Positions 24,138-32,130 of a stretch of 46,156 nt of DNA are shown here, piece after piece. The notes beneath the pieces were generated by a model that made no database searches, was not told the DNA's origin, and saw only the letters and a program-made list of their open reading frames with translations. The translations under genes were made by a program, and so were the position numbers. The stretch spans positions 1 through 46,156 of the forward strand of contig JAFSNK010000009.1 of assembly GCA_017447445.1 (NCBI GenBank), in the 5' to 3' direction. The stretch comes from Clostridia bacterium (lineage in GTDB: Bacteria; Bacillota; Clostridia; Oscillospirales; CAG-382). The first letter of the stretch is position 1. Each line of letters opens with the position of its first letter.

Positions 24138-24785
24138 ATGAACGAACGCGATATCATCCGCAAAAGCCCGCTGTTCGCCGGATTCGACGAAGAACGGCTC
24201 GACGAGGCGCTTGCGCTTTACAAGGCGAAGCCCGCTTCCTATCCGCGCGGTGCGGCGCTTGCCAACGCGGGCGACAAGCTCTCCTGCTTCGGTCTGGTGC
24301 TTTCCGGCGGCGTTCAGGTAAGCTCCGAGGACGTGGACGGCAACACCGTTATAATGGCGGCGGTCACCCCGGGCGGTATGTTCGGCGAATCGCTTTGCTG
24401 GCTCGCCGTGCCGGAGACCGGGCTGCGCATCACCGCCGTTGCGGAAACACGCGTGCTGTGGCTTTCGCCGGACTTTCTGCGCGGCGATTCAAAAGAACCC
24501 TGCGGCGGGGAACACCGGCGCCGTTTCATAAACAACCTCGCCGCCCGCACGTTGGCGATGAACTCCCGCGTGCAGGTGCTGGCGCGCACCTCCATCCGCG
24601 GCAGACTGGCGCTGTTCTTCAAGCAGTACGGAACGCACGGAGGGCCCGCGTTCGAGATCCCGTTCGACCGCGAATCGCTTGCCGCCTATCTCGGGGTGAA
24701 CCGCTCCGCCCTCTCGCGCGAGCTTTCGAATATGAAGCGCGAAGGACTTATAGATTACTACAAAAACAGCTTCCGCCTGCTGTAA
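24138..24785 (+). CDS. Crp/Fnr-family transcriptional regulator
   Basis: 215 residues, starting 4 nt after the dockerin stop. An N-terminal cyclic-nucleotide-binding fold (SPLFAGFDEERLDEAL, AGDKLSCFGLVLSGGVQV, TPGGMFGESLCWL) is followed by a helix-turn-helix (ESLAAYLGVNRSALSRELSNMKREGLI). The Fnr iron-sulphur cysteine cluster at the N-terminus is absent, and the CRP cAMP-binding Arg-Ser pair is not evident, so the effector is unknown. It is followed by a 28-nt palindrome just upstream of the ABC importer operon, which it probably activates. Confidence 0.9.
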   Translation: MNERDIIRKSPLFAGFDEERLDEALALYKAKPASYPRGAALANAGDKLSCFGLVLSGGVQVSSEDVDGNTVIMAAVTPGGMFGESLCWLAVPETGLRITAVAETRVLWLSPDFLRGDSKEPCGGEHRRRFINNLAARTLAMNSRVQVLARTSIRGRLALFFKQYGTHGGPAFEIPFDRESLAAYLGVNRSALSRELSNMKREGLIDYYKNSFRLL

Positions 24786-24800
24786 AAACGCGAAAATCAC

Positions 24801-24849
24801 AATATCCGTTGCAAATGCAACGGATATTCTTTTTTCTATTGCTTATAAT
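24801..24849 (+). promoter_or_regulatory. Palindromic operator/terminator plus promoter of the ABC importer
   Basis: Arms AATATCCGTTGC (24801-24812) and GCAACGGATATT (24817-24828) are perfect reverse complements around AAAT, then CTTTTTT: a good terminator for the regulator gene. Downstream is TATAAT (24844-24849) with no recognisable -35 box; the -35 position falls inside the palindrome. With a start of transcription near 24856 the palindrome is centred at about -41.5, the classic position for class II Crp/Fnr activation. The inner GTTGC-N4-GCAAC has Fnr-like half-site spacing. Confidence 0.65.
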
Positions 24850-24881
24850 ACCTCTGAAAGAAAAAACAAGAGGTGTTCATT

Positions 24882-25934
24882 ATGAAAAAACTAATCATCC
24901 TTATACTTGCGGCGGTAATGCTGCTGTCGCTCGTCTCCTGCGATCCCAAAACGCAGAACGATTCTTCCGCGCCCGCCGCGGAAAGCAGTGGCTCCGCCGA
25001 AAGCGCGGAAGAAAGCAAAGAAGCTTCCGTTCCGGCGGAAAAGACCGATATCCGCGTCGCCGGATTGAAGGGACCGACCTCCATCGGTATGGTAAAGCTT
25101 ATGCGGGACGCCGAGGACGGCAACGCCGCGAATAACTACGAATTCACCGTCGCCGGCTCCGCCGACGAGGTCACACCCAAGCTCATAAAGGGCGAATTCG
25201 ATATCGCCGCCATCCCCGCGAACCTCGCGGCGGTGCTTTACAACAACACCGATGGCGAAATAAGAATAATCGCGATCAACACGCTGGGCGTGCTGTATAT
25301 CGTCGAAAAGGGCGGCGAAGTCGCCAAGCTCGAAGACCTTAAGGGCAAGACGATATACGCCACCGGAAAGGGAAGCACCCCGGAATACACGCTGCGCCAC
25401 ATCCTGGAAAAGAACGGCATCGATCCGGATAAGGACGTTACCATAGATTTCAAGAGCGAGCCGTCGGAGGTCGTTCCGCTGCTTAAAAAGGCGGAAAAGG
25501 CGGTCGCGATGCTGCCTCAGCCCTACGTTACGGTCGCTTCCGCTAACGTGGAGGGGCTGAACACCGTTATCGACCTCAACGCCGAATGGGGCAAGGTCGA
25601 AAGCGACACCGGAATAATAACCGGCGTAACGGTGGTGCGCAAGGCGTTCGCGGACGAGCATCCCGAAGCCGTCAAGGAGTTTCTTAAAGAATACGGCGCT
25701 TCGGTGGAATACGTCAACGCCAACGTGGAAGACGCCGCCGCGCTCGTCGAAAAATACGGCATAGTCGCCGCCGCGGTCGCAAAAAAGGCGATACCGCAGT
25801 GCAATATAACGTTTATTTCCGGCAACGAAATGAAAACGCCGCTTTCGGTGTATCTCGGAGTTCTTTATGAAGCAAACGCAAAATCTGTCGGAGGTAAACT
25901 CCCCGGAGACGATATCTGCCTCGTGCTCGAATAA
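24882..25934 (+). CDS. ABC importer substrate-binding lipoprotein (SsuA/NMT1-like)
   Basis: 350 residues from the ATG at 24882 (AGAGGTG seven bases upstream). Lipobox LVSC with Cys20, then a Ser/Ala/Glu-rich linker. The body is of the NMT1/THI5/SsuA type: RVAGLKGPTSIGMVKLM, FDIAAIPANLAAVLYN, LKGKTIYATGKGSTPEYTLRHIL, and a late DEHPEAVKEFLKEYGAS. These proteins capture taurine, sulfonates, nitrate, pyrimidine precursors or similar small molecules; the ligand cannot be told here. It is the first gene of a three-gene transporter. Confidence 0.9.
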   Translation: MKKLIILILAAVMLLSLVSCDPKTQNDSSAPAAESSGSAESAEESKEASVPAEKTDIRVAGLKGPTSIGMVKLMRDAEDGNAANNYEFTVAGSADEVTPKLIKGEFDIAAIPANLAAVLYNNTDGEIRIIAINTLGVLYIVEKGGEVAKLEDLKGKTIYATGKGSTPEYTLRHILEKNGIDPDKDVTIDFKSEPSEVVPLLKKAEKAVAMLPQPYVTVASANVEGLNTVIDLNAEWGKVESDTGIITGVTVVRKAFADEHPEAVKEFLKEYGASVEYVNANVEDAAALVEKYGIVAAAVAKKAIPQCNITFISGNEMKTPLSVYLGVLYEANAKSVGGKLPGDDICLVLE

Positions 25935-26721
25935 CAAGTCCGCCTCCGGCGCGCGCAAAAAAAGAATAAGCTTTGCCGCGAAAGCGGCGGTGGTGATCGG
26001 CGCCATACTCGTATGGCAGGTCGCGGCGTGGATAGTCGGCAGCAAGCTGTTGCTCGCCTCGCCCTGGGAGGTAATAAAGCGTATGTTCGGGCTGGCGTTC
26101 GGCGGCGGCGATTTCTGGCAAACCGCGGTTTTCAGCTTCTCGCGCATCGCTTTGGGGTTCTTCGGCGGGCTTATCGCCGGCGTACTGCTGGCGGCGCTCG
26201 CGGGGCGGTTTCGCGTTATCGAAACTCTTCTGTTCCCGTATATGGTAACGATACGCTCCATACCCGTCGCCTCGTTCGTGATATTGGCGCTGATCTGGCT
26301 CACCGCGTCAAAGCTCGCCTCGTTCGTCTCGTTCTTAATGGTAATGCCCATCGTCTATACGAACGTGCTGGCGGGGATACGCGCCGTCGATCCAAAGCTG
26401 CTGGAAATGGCGCGCGTCTTCCGCGTGCCGCCGCTGCGCAGACTGCGCTGTATCTGGCTGCCGGGTATAAAAAGCCACCTCGTCTCCGCCTGCGAGATAT
26501 CTTTGGGGCTGGCGTGGAAATCCGGCATAGCGGCGGAGCTTATCGGCTATCCCACCGGGTCCGTGGGCGAAAAGCTGTATTATTCCAAAGTGTATCTCGA
26601 CACCGTCGACCTGTTCGCCTGGACGGTGTTTATAGTGCTGTTCTCCGTCGGGTTCGCAAAGCTGTTCCTTTCGGTGCTTAAAAGACTTTTGGAGGTGTCG
26701 GAGCGCAGATGGACGAAATAA
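25867..26721 (+). CDS. ABC importer permease (SsuC-like)
   Basis: 284 residues, ATG at 25867 with GGAG six bases upstream, overlapping the binding-protein gene by 68 nt, which is unusually long. A later start is possible because residues 1-30 are polar and not conserved. Six hydrophobic segments follow, with the EAA-type loop AGIRAVDPKLLEMARVFRV-PPLRRLRCIWLPG that contacts the ATPase (approximate residues 175-205). BPD_transp_1 family. Confidence 0.9.
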   Translation: MKQTQNLSEVNSPETISASCSNNKSASGARKKRISFAAKAAVVIGAILVWQVAAWIVGSKLLLASPWEVIKRMFGLAFGGGDFWQTAVFSFSRIALGFFGGLIAGVLLAALAGRFRVIETLLFPYMVTIRSIPVASFVILALIWLTASKLASFVSFLMVMPIVYTNVLAGIRAVDPKLLEMARVFRVPPLRRLRCIWLPGIKSHLVSACEISLGLAWKSGIAAELIGYPTGSVGEKLYYSKVYLDTVDLFAWTVFIVLFSVGFAKLFLSVLKRLLEVSERRWTK

Positions 26722-27284
26722 AGCTTGAAAAAATAAACAAACACTTCGGCGAAAAGCAGGTGCTTTCGGATCTTTCGCTCGCCGTCCCCGCGGGCGCCCG
26801 CGTTTGCTTAACGGGGGCTTCCGGCAGCGGCAAGACCACGCTGCTGAATATAATAATGGGGCTTGTAAAACCCGATTCCGGAACCGTTTCCGGCGTGCCG
26901 CAGAAAATCGCCGCCGTGTTCCAGGAGGACCGCCTGCCGGAATATTTGTCCGCGTTCGCGAACGTGCGGTTCGTCACCGGGAAGAGCATGCCCGCGCGGG
27001 AGATAACCGCGCTTTTGGGGATGCTCGGGCTCGAGGGGAGCGAATACTGCAGGTCGGCACAGCTTTCGGGCGGGATGAAGCGCCGCGCCGCCGTCGCACG
27101 GGCGCTCGCCGCCGAATCGGAGCTCGTTATTATGGACGAGCCGTTTTCCGGGCTCGACGCGGAGACGAAAAGCAGAGTCATAGAAGTGATAAACCGTTTG
27201 ACGGAAGGGAAGACTTTTATCTGCGTCACGCACGACCCGGCAGATGCCGCCGCGCTCGGCGCAACTGCCGTCGCCATCCGGTAA
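26709..27284 (+). CDS. ABC importer ATPase (SsuB-like), short
   Basis: 191 residues, against about 240-260 in typical SsuB/TauB proteins; the C-terminal extension is missing but the ATPase core is complete. Walker A GASGSGKTT, Q-loop VFQEDRLPE, signature LSGGMKRRAAVARAL, Walker B LVIMDEPFSGLD, and switch His in CVTHD. It overlaps the permease gene by 13 nt. It drives import by the two preceding gene products. Confidence 0.93.
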   Translation: MDEIKLEKINKHFGEKQVLSDLSLAVPAGARVCLTGASGSGKTTLLNIIMGLVKPDSGTVSGVPQKIAAVFQEDRLPEYLSAFANVRFVTGKSMPAREITALLGMLGLEGSEYCRSAQLSGGMKRRAAVARALAAESELVIMDEPFSGLDAETKSRVIEVINRLTEGKTFICVTHDPADAAALGATAVAIR

Positions 27285-27301
27285 AAACACGGTGTTTAAG
27301 T

Positions 27302-27330
27302 AAAAAAGTCCGTTTTTCGCGGGCTTTTTT
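27302..27330 (+). terminator. Terminator of the ABC importer operon
   Basis: An 11-bp stem AAAAAAGTCCG/CGGGCTTTTTT (one T-G wobble) around TTTTTCG, ending in a T-run. Confidence 0.85.
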
Positions 27331-27351
27331 CGTTTTTTGCGAAAATAACAG

Positions 27352-27379
27352 TTGCGATTTGCGAAGAAATGATTATAAT
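27352..27379 (+). promoter_or_regulatory. mscS promoter
   Basis: TTGCGA (27352-27357), a 16-nt spacer and TATAAT (27374-27379), 45 nt before the ATG. Confidence 0.65.
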
Positions 27380-27424
27380 AAAAGCATAAGAAGTGAAAAC
27401 TTACAAAAACAAGCGGAGGCAATT

Positions 27425-28312
27425 ATGAATAAGAAACAGACCAACCAGCTTATACGCATCGGTATCTGCATCGCCGTGGTCGCGGCGATAGTGGGTATCG
27501 GCGCAGCTACGAAATGGATCACCTTCGACGAATTCAAGGCGATCTCGTTCGATTTCAGCTCGCTCGTAAAGGTGCTTGTAATGGCGCTGGCGGTAATCGC
27601 CGTCACCACTCTTATAACCTTTATCCTTTCGCTGTTCAATCCGAAGAACCACCGCGCTAAATCGATGCTCTCCATTATCTCCAGCCTTATTAAATACGTC
27701 GCGGGGCTCGTGATAATCTGCTGGGGGCTTTCGATACTCGGCGTCAACGTTTCCACCATCGTCGCCAGCGTCGGGATCCTGGCTTTGATAGTCGGCTTCT
27801 CCGCCGAAAGTCTTATCGCCGACGTAGTCACCGGCGCGTTCATGATCTTCGAGAACCAGTATAACGTAGGCGACATAGTGGAGGTGGACAACTTCCGCGG
27901 CACCGTTACCAGCATCGGCATCCGCACCACCTGCATCGCCGACCCGGGCGACAACGTCAAGATCGTGAACAATTCCGCGATGAAGAACATACTCAACCGT
28001 TCCGACAGAGTCTCGCGCAGTATCAGCGATATCGCGATACCCTACGCCACCGATCTTGAAAAGCTCGAATCGGAGATACCCGCGCTTATGGAACGCATCC
28101 GCGAAGCGCACCCCGAAATGATGAAGGCGGTTCCCCGCTACCTCGGCGTTCAGGCGCTGGCGGACAGCGCGGTAGTGCTGCGCTTTGTTGTGGACGTGGA
28201 CGAAAAGGATATCTACACCGGCGCGCGCACGCTCAATCACGACCTGCTTCTCGGCTTCCGCAAGCTCGGCGTGGAATGCCCGTTCCCGCAGGTGGACGTA
28301 CACAGCCGCTGA
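27425..28312 (+). CDS. mscS: MscS-family mechanosensitive ion channel
   Basis: 295 residues from the ATG at 27425 (CGGAGG upstream). Three membrane segments: about 10-28, 46-70 and the pore helix region 88-118 (VSTIVASVGILALIVGFSAESLIADVVTG, Gly/Ala-rich TM3). The MscS beta domain follows: FENQYNVGDIVEVDNFRGTV, SIGIRTTCI, and VKIVNNSAMKNILN. A C-terminal alpha/beta domain ends in GVECPFPQ. Releases solutes on hypo-osmotic shock. Confidence 0.93.
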   Translation: MNKKQTNQLIRIGICIAVVAAIVGIGAATKWITFDEFKAISFDFSSLVKVLVMALAVIAVTTLITFILSLFNPKNHRAKSMLSIISSLIKYVAGLVIICWGLSILGVNVSTIVASVGILALIVGFSAESLIADVVTGAFMIFENQYNVGDIVEVDNFRGTVTSIGIRTTCIADPGDNVKIVNNSAMKNILNRSDRVSRSISDIAIPYATDLEKLESEIPALMERIREAHPEMMKAVPRYLGVQALADSAVVLRFVVDVDEKDIYTGARTLNHDLLLGFRKLGVECPFPQVDVHSR

Positions 28313-28354
28313 ACCTTCTTTTAATGATCATTCCAGGAAAGGAGAAGGTCTGCT

Positions 28355-29815
28355 TTGAAGTACGACAAACGCAGTGAATACGGCGCCCCGCCGGAGGAAT
28401 ACCATATCCCGCCGGAACAGCAGCTCCCCGCGAGCGAGCATTCCGCGCCGGACGAGCAATATTCCAAAGCGCGCGAATATCCGGCGCCGGAAACGGTCAC
28501 CGGGGCGGAGCGCGAAAGCGGCTCCAAACTGCGCGACAGGCTTAAAAAAATGCTCTTTATGCCGATCGCAGCCGCGGTCGCAACGGTTTCCGTTACTTTT
28601 GCCGCTTTTAACTACGACATGCTCGGCGGCGTTACGGACGATATCTACGGCCGCGAATATTGGGAAGATTACAGCCGGGGACCCGTTGACGTTCAGTATA
28701 CCGACCCGGACGACGGAGTGGTTGAATACTATTACCACGTGATTTATAATACAACCGGCGAGCAGTATTCTCCCGAGCTGCCCGATGAAGAGGGCCGGAC
28801 GGATATGGAGAGTTGGATAGAAGAGCATTGCGGCGATTCTTGGGTCCTGCACCTCTACGACACAACGCTTGCCTATATCGGCTGGCGTTCGAGCGACGAC
28901 GCGATAATAGTCGGCGATCCGGACAATATGGAAAGCGCGTATATCGCGCAGGGCGAGGTATACAAGCTCTACCGCCGCGATCTGTATTACGAGGTGTACG
29001 ATTCGAACGGCGGCGAAAGCTCCGGCGACGAGGACCAAGGCGAGCGCGCGGACGATTCGTTCCCGTATCTGAGCAACCTCGAACCGAATTCCTATATCAC
29101 CTCCGCTCCGTATCACAGCAAGATGTACGGCTCGGAAATCAAAGGCGTGCTCAACGAGGAGTTCATCCACCTCTACGCGCTCGACGGCTCCGGCGTTTAT
29201 ATAATGCAGAACGACGGAAGCGGCAACGAGCAGTTCAACGAAAGCATAGAAGGCATTTCCTACAATCCGCTTACCAACACGCTCACGCTCGATAATTTCC
29301 ACGGCGACGTGCTGGCGTTCAATCTTATGGGCAACGGGTTCAAGATAAAGCTCGTCGGCGACAACACGCTGCAGCAGATAACCGGGTGGGGCTTCTACGT
29401 CGGCGGCAGCGTCACTTTCACCGGAGACGGCACGCTTGTGATAAACGGCGACAAAAACTTCGCCATGGGCATCCAGCTCGACTGCGAATGGAGCGAGACC
29501 TGCCTTATGATCGACGGCACCGTCAAGCGCCTTGAGGTGTTCGGCAAGCCGGAACGCGGAGTGGAGATCGGCGGCGGCGGCGAATACCGCGACGCGCACG
29601 GCGCGATCTTCATTAGCGATACGACGATGGAAAAGGCGATCTATTACCTTGCTCCGTTAAAGCTCACCGGAGGCACCCGCGCGGCGGGCATATTCGGACC
29701 GGACGCTTACGGCAACTACGCCGATTCCTATGATTTCGGCAGCTATCACGACTATACCGTGGCAGACGAGGACGGGAACCCCTCCATGCACGTCGTGTTC
29801 GAGCGCGCGGACTGA
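28355..29815 (+). CDS. Membrane-anchored hypothetical protein
   Basis: 486 residues with a TTG start at 28355 behind GGAAAGGAG. Residues 1-60 are polar and Pro/Glu-rich, inside the cell. One membrane segment lies at about 67-86 (LFMPIAAAVATVSVTFAAF). The outside part begins with an acidic, Tyr-rich stretch and ends in a beta-rich region (GISYNPLTNTLTLDNF, LVGDNTLQQI, SVTFTGDGTLVING) that reads like a right-handed beta-helix of the carbohydrate-binding DUF4353 type; this likeness is from memory. It is 42 nt after mscS, possibly on its transcript. The function is unknown. Confidence 0.75.
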   Translation: MKYDKRSEYGAPPEEYHIPPEQQLPASEHSAPDEQYSKAREYPAPETVTGAERESGSKLRDRLKKMLFMPIAAAVATVSVTFAAFNYDMLGGVTDDIYGREYWEDYSRGPVDVQYTDPDDGVVEYYYHVIYNTTGEQYSPELPDEEGRTDMESWIEEHCGDSWVLHLYDTTLAYIGWRSSDDAIIVGDPDNMESAYIAQGEVYKLYRRDLYYEVYDSNGGESSGDEDQGERADDSFPYLSNLEPNSYITSAPYHSKMYGSEIKGVLNEEFIHLYALDGSGVYIMQNDGSGNEQFNESIEGISYNPLTNTLTLDNFHGDVLAFNLMGNGFKIKLVGDNTLQQITGWGFYVGGSVTFTGDGTLVINGDKNFAMGIQLDCEWSETCLMIDGTVKRLEVFGKPERGVEIGGGGEYRDAHGAIFISDTTMEKAIYYLAPLKLTGGTRAAGIFGPDAYGNYADSYDFGSYHDYTVADEDGNPSMHVVFERAD

Positions 29816-29818
29816 CCC

Positions 29819-30325
29819 ATGCTGTACGTCCGTAAAGCGGAGCCCGGCGAGCTCGGCGATATAATGCGCATCTACCGCGCCGCGCAGGATTTTATGGCGC
29901 GCACCGGAAACCCGAATCAGTGGAAGCACACGCACCCCGCCTTATCGCTTGTAAAAAGCGATATCGAAAACGGCACAGCCCGCGTTATATGCGACGGTAC
30001 CGACGCGGGGCGTATTTGCGGCGTGTTCGCAATGTGCGAGGGCGCGGACCCGACCTATTCTTACATCGAGGGCGGGAAGTGGCTGGACGACGTTCGCCCA
30101 TACGTAACAATACACCGTATTGCGGGCGATCAGACGGCGCACGGCATACTTCGCTGCGCCGCGGAGCATTGCCGGACCCGTTATTCAAGCGTACGCGCCG
30201 ACACCCACCGCGAAAACCTTATTATGCAGCGCGCGCTGGAAAAGAACGGCTTTTCCAGGTGCGGAACGATCTACCTGCAAAACGGCGATCCGCGCATGGC
30301 GTATCAGTGGGTCTCCGCGGAATAA
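29819..30325 (+). CDS. GNAT family N-acetyltransferase
   Basis: 168 residues, ATG 3 nt after the previous stop. Shows RKAEPGELGDIMRIYRAAQDFM at the N-terminus (given as motif), GVFAMCEGADPTY, TIHRIAGDQTAHGILRCA (acetyl-CoA binding region, with the usual Gly-rich loop altered), RADTHRENLIMQRALEKNGF-RCGTIY, typical of GNAT enzymes. The acetyl acceptor is unknown. Followed by a bidirectional terminator. Confidence 0.88.
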   Translation: MLYVRKAEPGELGDIMRIYRAAQDFMARTGNPNQWKHTHPALSLVKSDIENGTARVICDGTDAGRICGVFAMCEGADPTYSYIEGGKWLDDVRPYVTIHRIAGDQTAHGILRCAAEHCRTRYSSVRADTHRENLIMQRALEKNGFSRCGTIYLQNGDPRMAYQWVSAE

Positions 30326-30342
30326 CAACCCGCTGTAAAAAC

Positions 30343-30371
30343 AAAACTCCCGATTCGAATCGGGAGTTTTT
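30343..30371. terminator. Bidirectional terminator between GNAT gene and rpsI
   Basis: A 12-bp perfect stem AAAACTCCCGAT/ATCGGGAGTTTT with a TCGA loop, T-runs on both strands; it serves convergent transcripts. Confidence 0.88.
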
Positions 30372-30393
30372 GTATGCGTATAACGGGTAAACG

Positions 30394-30798
30394 TTAACGT
30401 TTGGAGAACTGGGAAGCGCGGCGGGCTGCTTTGAGACCGTATTTCTTGCGTTCCTTCATTCTCGGGTCGCGGGTAAGAAGACCGGCTTTTTTAAGAGAAG
30501 CGCGGTTTTCGTCGCCCGCCTGAAGCAGAGCGCGCGCGATGCCGTGGCGGATAGCGCCCGCCTGGCCGGAAATGCCGCCGCCCTTGACGGTGCATATAAC
30601 GTCGAACTGGCCTTCGGTCTTGGTGACGCCGAACGGCTGGTTGACGATGAGCTTTAAGGTTTCAAGGCCGAAGTAATCGTGAATATCTCTGCCGTTAACG
30701 GTAACGTTCCCGGTGCCGGGGACGAGACGGACGCGCGCGACGGAGCTTTTTCTTCTGCCTGTTCCGTAGAAATACGGTACTGCGGATTCGTAATTCAT
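30394..30798 (-). CDS. rpsI: 30S ribosomal protein S9
   Basis: 134 residues. [44 protein letters not shown] and the conserved C-terminal RASQFSKR that reaches the P-site tRNA (shown as SQFSKR here, typical for Firmicutes). Second gene after rplM with a 13-nt gap. Confidence 0.98.
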   Translation of the reverse strand: MNYESAVPYFYGTGRRKSSVARVRLVPGTGNVTVNGRDIHDYFGLETLKLIVNQPFGVTKTEGQFDVICTVKGGGISGQAGAIRHGIARALLQAGDENRASLKKAGLLTRDPRMKERKKYGLKAARRASQFSKR

Positions 30799-30811
30799 CT
30801 GTTCTTCCTCC

Positions 30812-31243
30812 TTACTTTACTTCCACGGGGATGGGGGACTGGGCCTGCTGCTTGTGTTCGCCGTTGGCGTAAACTTTAAGCCTGCCGAAGCTCTTGTCGC
30901 CTATCTTGTTCTTGGGGAGCATACCCTTAACGGCGAGCTCCATAGCGAGCTCGGGGCGGGTAGCCATAAGAGTGCGGTATTTCACGGCTTTGAGGCCGCC
31001 GACGTAACCGCTGTGTCTGTAATAAAACTTTTCGTCGAGTTTTCTGCCGGTAAGAACGGCCTGCGCCGCGTTGATTATGATAACGCATTCGCCGCAGTCC
31101 ACGTGCGGAGTGTATTCCGGACGGTGTTTACCGTTGAGGATCGTTGCGGCAAGAACCGCGACCTTGCCCATGGGTTTCCCCGCGGCGTCGATCACATACC
31201 ACTTGCGTTCAACTTCCTCGTGCTTCAACATGGTTGTAGACAT
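30812..31243 (-). CDS. rplM: 50S ribosomal protein L13
   Basis: 143 residues from ATG 31243 (AAGGA nine bases upstream); an upstream in-frame ATG at 31261 would include the ribosome site and is rejected. Motifs [43 protein letters not shown] and [26 protein letters not shown]. Usual rplM-rpsI pair. Confidence 0.97.
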   Translation of the reverse strand: MSTTMLKHEEVERKWYVIDAAGKPMGKVAVLAATILNGKHRPEYTPHVDCGECVIIINAAQAVLTGRKLDEKFYYRHSGYVGGLKAVKYRTLMATRPELAMELAVKGMLPKNKIGDKSFGRLKVYANGEHKQQAQSPIPVEVK

Positions 31244-31286
31244 TTCGAAGTATCCTTTCAAGGTTTCTTTTTATTCGTGCTTGGGT

Positions 31287-31314
31287 AGTATAACACATAT
31301 TTTTTATTTGTCAA
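31287..31314 (-). promoter_or_regulatory. rplM-rpsI promoter
   Basis: Minus strand: TTGACA (31314-31309), a 16-nt spacer and TATACT (31292-31287), giving a leader of about 40 nt. The AT-rich stretch 31315-31425 between this promoter and the divergent one has no gene; it contains a tandem TCTGCGTTTT repeat. Confidence 0.8.
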
Positions 31315-31425
31315 TAGGTTTTTCATAACTTTTTTCGTTTTTGGGGGTATTTTTTTAATATTTCTGCGTTTTTCTGCGTTTTTGTAAAGCGTGAAGAATG
31401 TTTTTCCAATTTTTTCCAACGGGTA

Positions 31426-31477
31426 TTGACAAATCCGCGCGCGGGTGATATAATACAGATACCGAACAAATGTTCGG
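31426..31477 (+). promoter_or_regulatory. Promoter with SOS (LexA/DinR) box
   Basis: TTGACA (31426-31431), a 17-nt spacer and TATAAT (31449-31454), a full consensus. Right after it, CGAACAAATGTTCG (31463-31476) is a perfect inverted repeat that fits the Gram-positive SOS box CGAAC-N4-GTTCG. Bound LexA would cover the start of transcription, so strong DNA-damage induction is predicted. Confidence 0.75.
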
Positions 31478-31629
31478 TTTTATGAAGACCGCGGCGCGGT
31501 TAGCTCCATCCGTACCGTGGGAAAGAAAAAGGTTTGGCTGCTGCTTTGTGCTGCCCTAAACCGTTAAGAAGACGGCGCCCGGCGCTGTACCGTTGAAGCG
31601 CGCGGGCGGCGAAAGACGAAAGGAAGAAA
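31461..31629 (+). other. Structured leader of about 165 nt before the DUF1492-like gene
   Basis: Hairpins visible: ACCGC-GGC-GCGGT near 31488, GGTTTGG...CCTAAACC around 31530-31562, and GGCGCC/GGCGCT nearby. No ORF is convincing. Known RNA class not recognised; it could be a leader with regulatory folding or part of a small RNA. Confidence 0.45.
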
Positions 31630-32058
31630 ATGGATTACAAGAAGTATGCAAAAGAACTGCTTTGCAGGAAGAAAAACCTCGTTTCGGCGCTTTCGGCTAT
31701 AAACGCGGAGCTGGAAAGTCTGGAAAACGAAAAATGCGCCTGCAAAAGCTCCGCCTGCCGCCGTGCCGGGGAAGACGGCGACTACACGGGCAGGATCATC
31801 AACATCGTTTCCAGCATCGAGGACTGCCGCCTGCGGCGCAGCGTGGTAGAACGCGAGCTTACGATGATCGAAAAGGGGATGAGCGGCCTTTCGGATTACC
31901 AGAAGGACCTGCTGGAACGGTTTTTTGTCGAAAGGGATACGCGTGTCGCCGACGCGATAATGGAACGCTATTACAAAGAGCGCTCCTCCGTCTACCGCGA
32001 CAGGAACCGCGCGCTGGAGGAATTCACACGCTCGGTCTACGGCGTGTTGCAGCTATGA
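31630..32058 (+). CDS. Phage-type sigma-like regulator (DUF1492/ArpU-like)
   Basis: 142 residues, ATG behind AAAGGAAG. An N-terminal coiled coil (VSALSAINAELESLENEK) with a Cys-rich loop (CACKSSACRR) is followed by a C-terminal sigma-70 region 4-like helix-turn-helix: LSDYQKDLLERFFVERDTR, YYKERSSVYRDRNRALEEFT, YGVL. Such proteins control late genes in Firmicutes phages, but no phage structural or integrase genes lie nearby. The SOS box in its promoter fits a prophage-derived or SOS-linked switch. Target promoters are unknown. Confidence 0.75.
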   Translation: MDYKKYAKELLCRKKNLVSALSAINAELESLENEKCACKSSACRRAGEDGDYTGRIINIVSSIEDCRLRRSVVERELTMIEKGMSGLSDYQKDLLERFFVERDTRVADAIMERYYKERSSVYRDRNRALEEFTRSVYGVLQL

Positions 32059-32080
32059 TACGGCTATGATATAGAAAACT

Positions 32081-32109
32081 CTCCCTCCGCAGTATCAAAG
32101 CGGAGGGAG
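32081..32109. terminator. Bidirectional terminator
   Basis: A 10-bp perfect stem CTCCCTCCGC/GCGGAGGGAG around AGTATCAAA. On the minus strand it is followed by AGTTTTCT and ends the long recN operon; on the + strand it is followed by CGTTCTGTTT. Confidence 0.75.
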
Positions 32110-32130
32110 CGTTCTGTTTATTGCGTAAAA

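Noticed and set aside
21611..24163. 850-codon frame on the minus strand
   Set aside because: It is antisense to the repeat-rich secreted protein; its apparent repeats simply mirror the B-repeats of the sense strand.
26709..27284. Frameshifted or truncated ATPase pseudogene
   Set aside because: It is shorter than usual but all nucleotide-binding motifs through the switch histidine are intact, and the stop is followed by a regular terminator, so it is probably functional.
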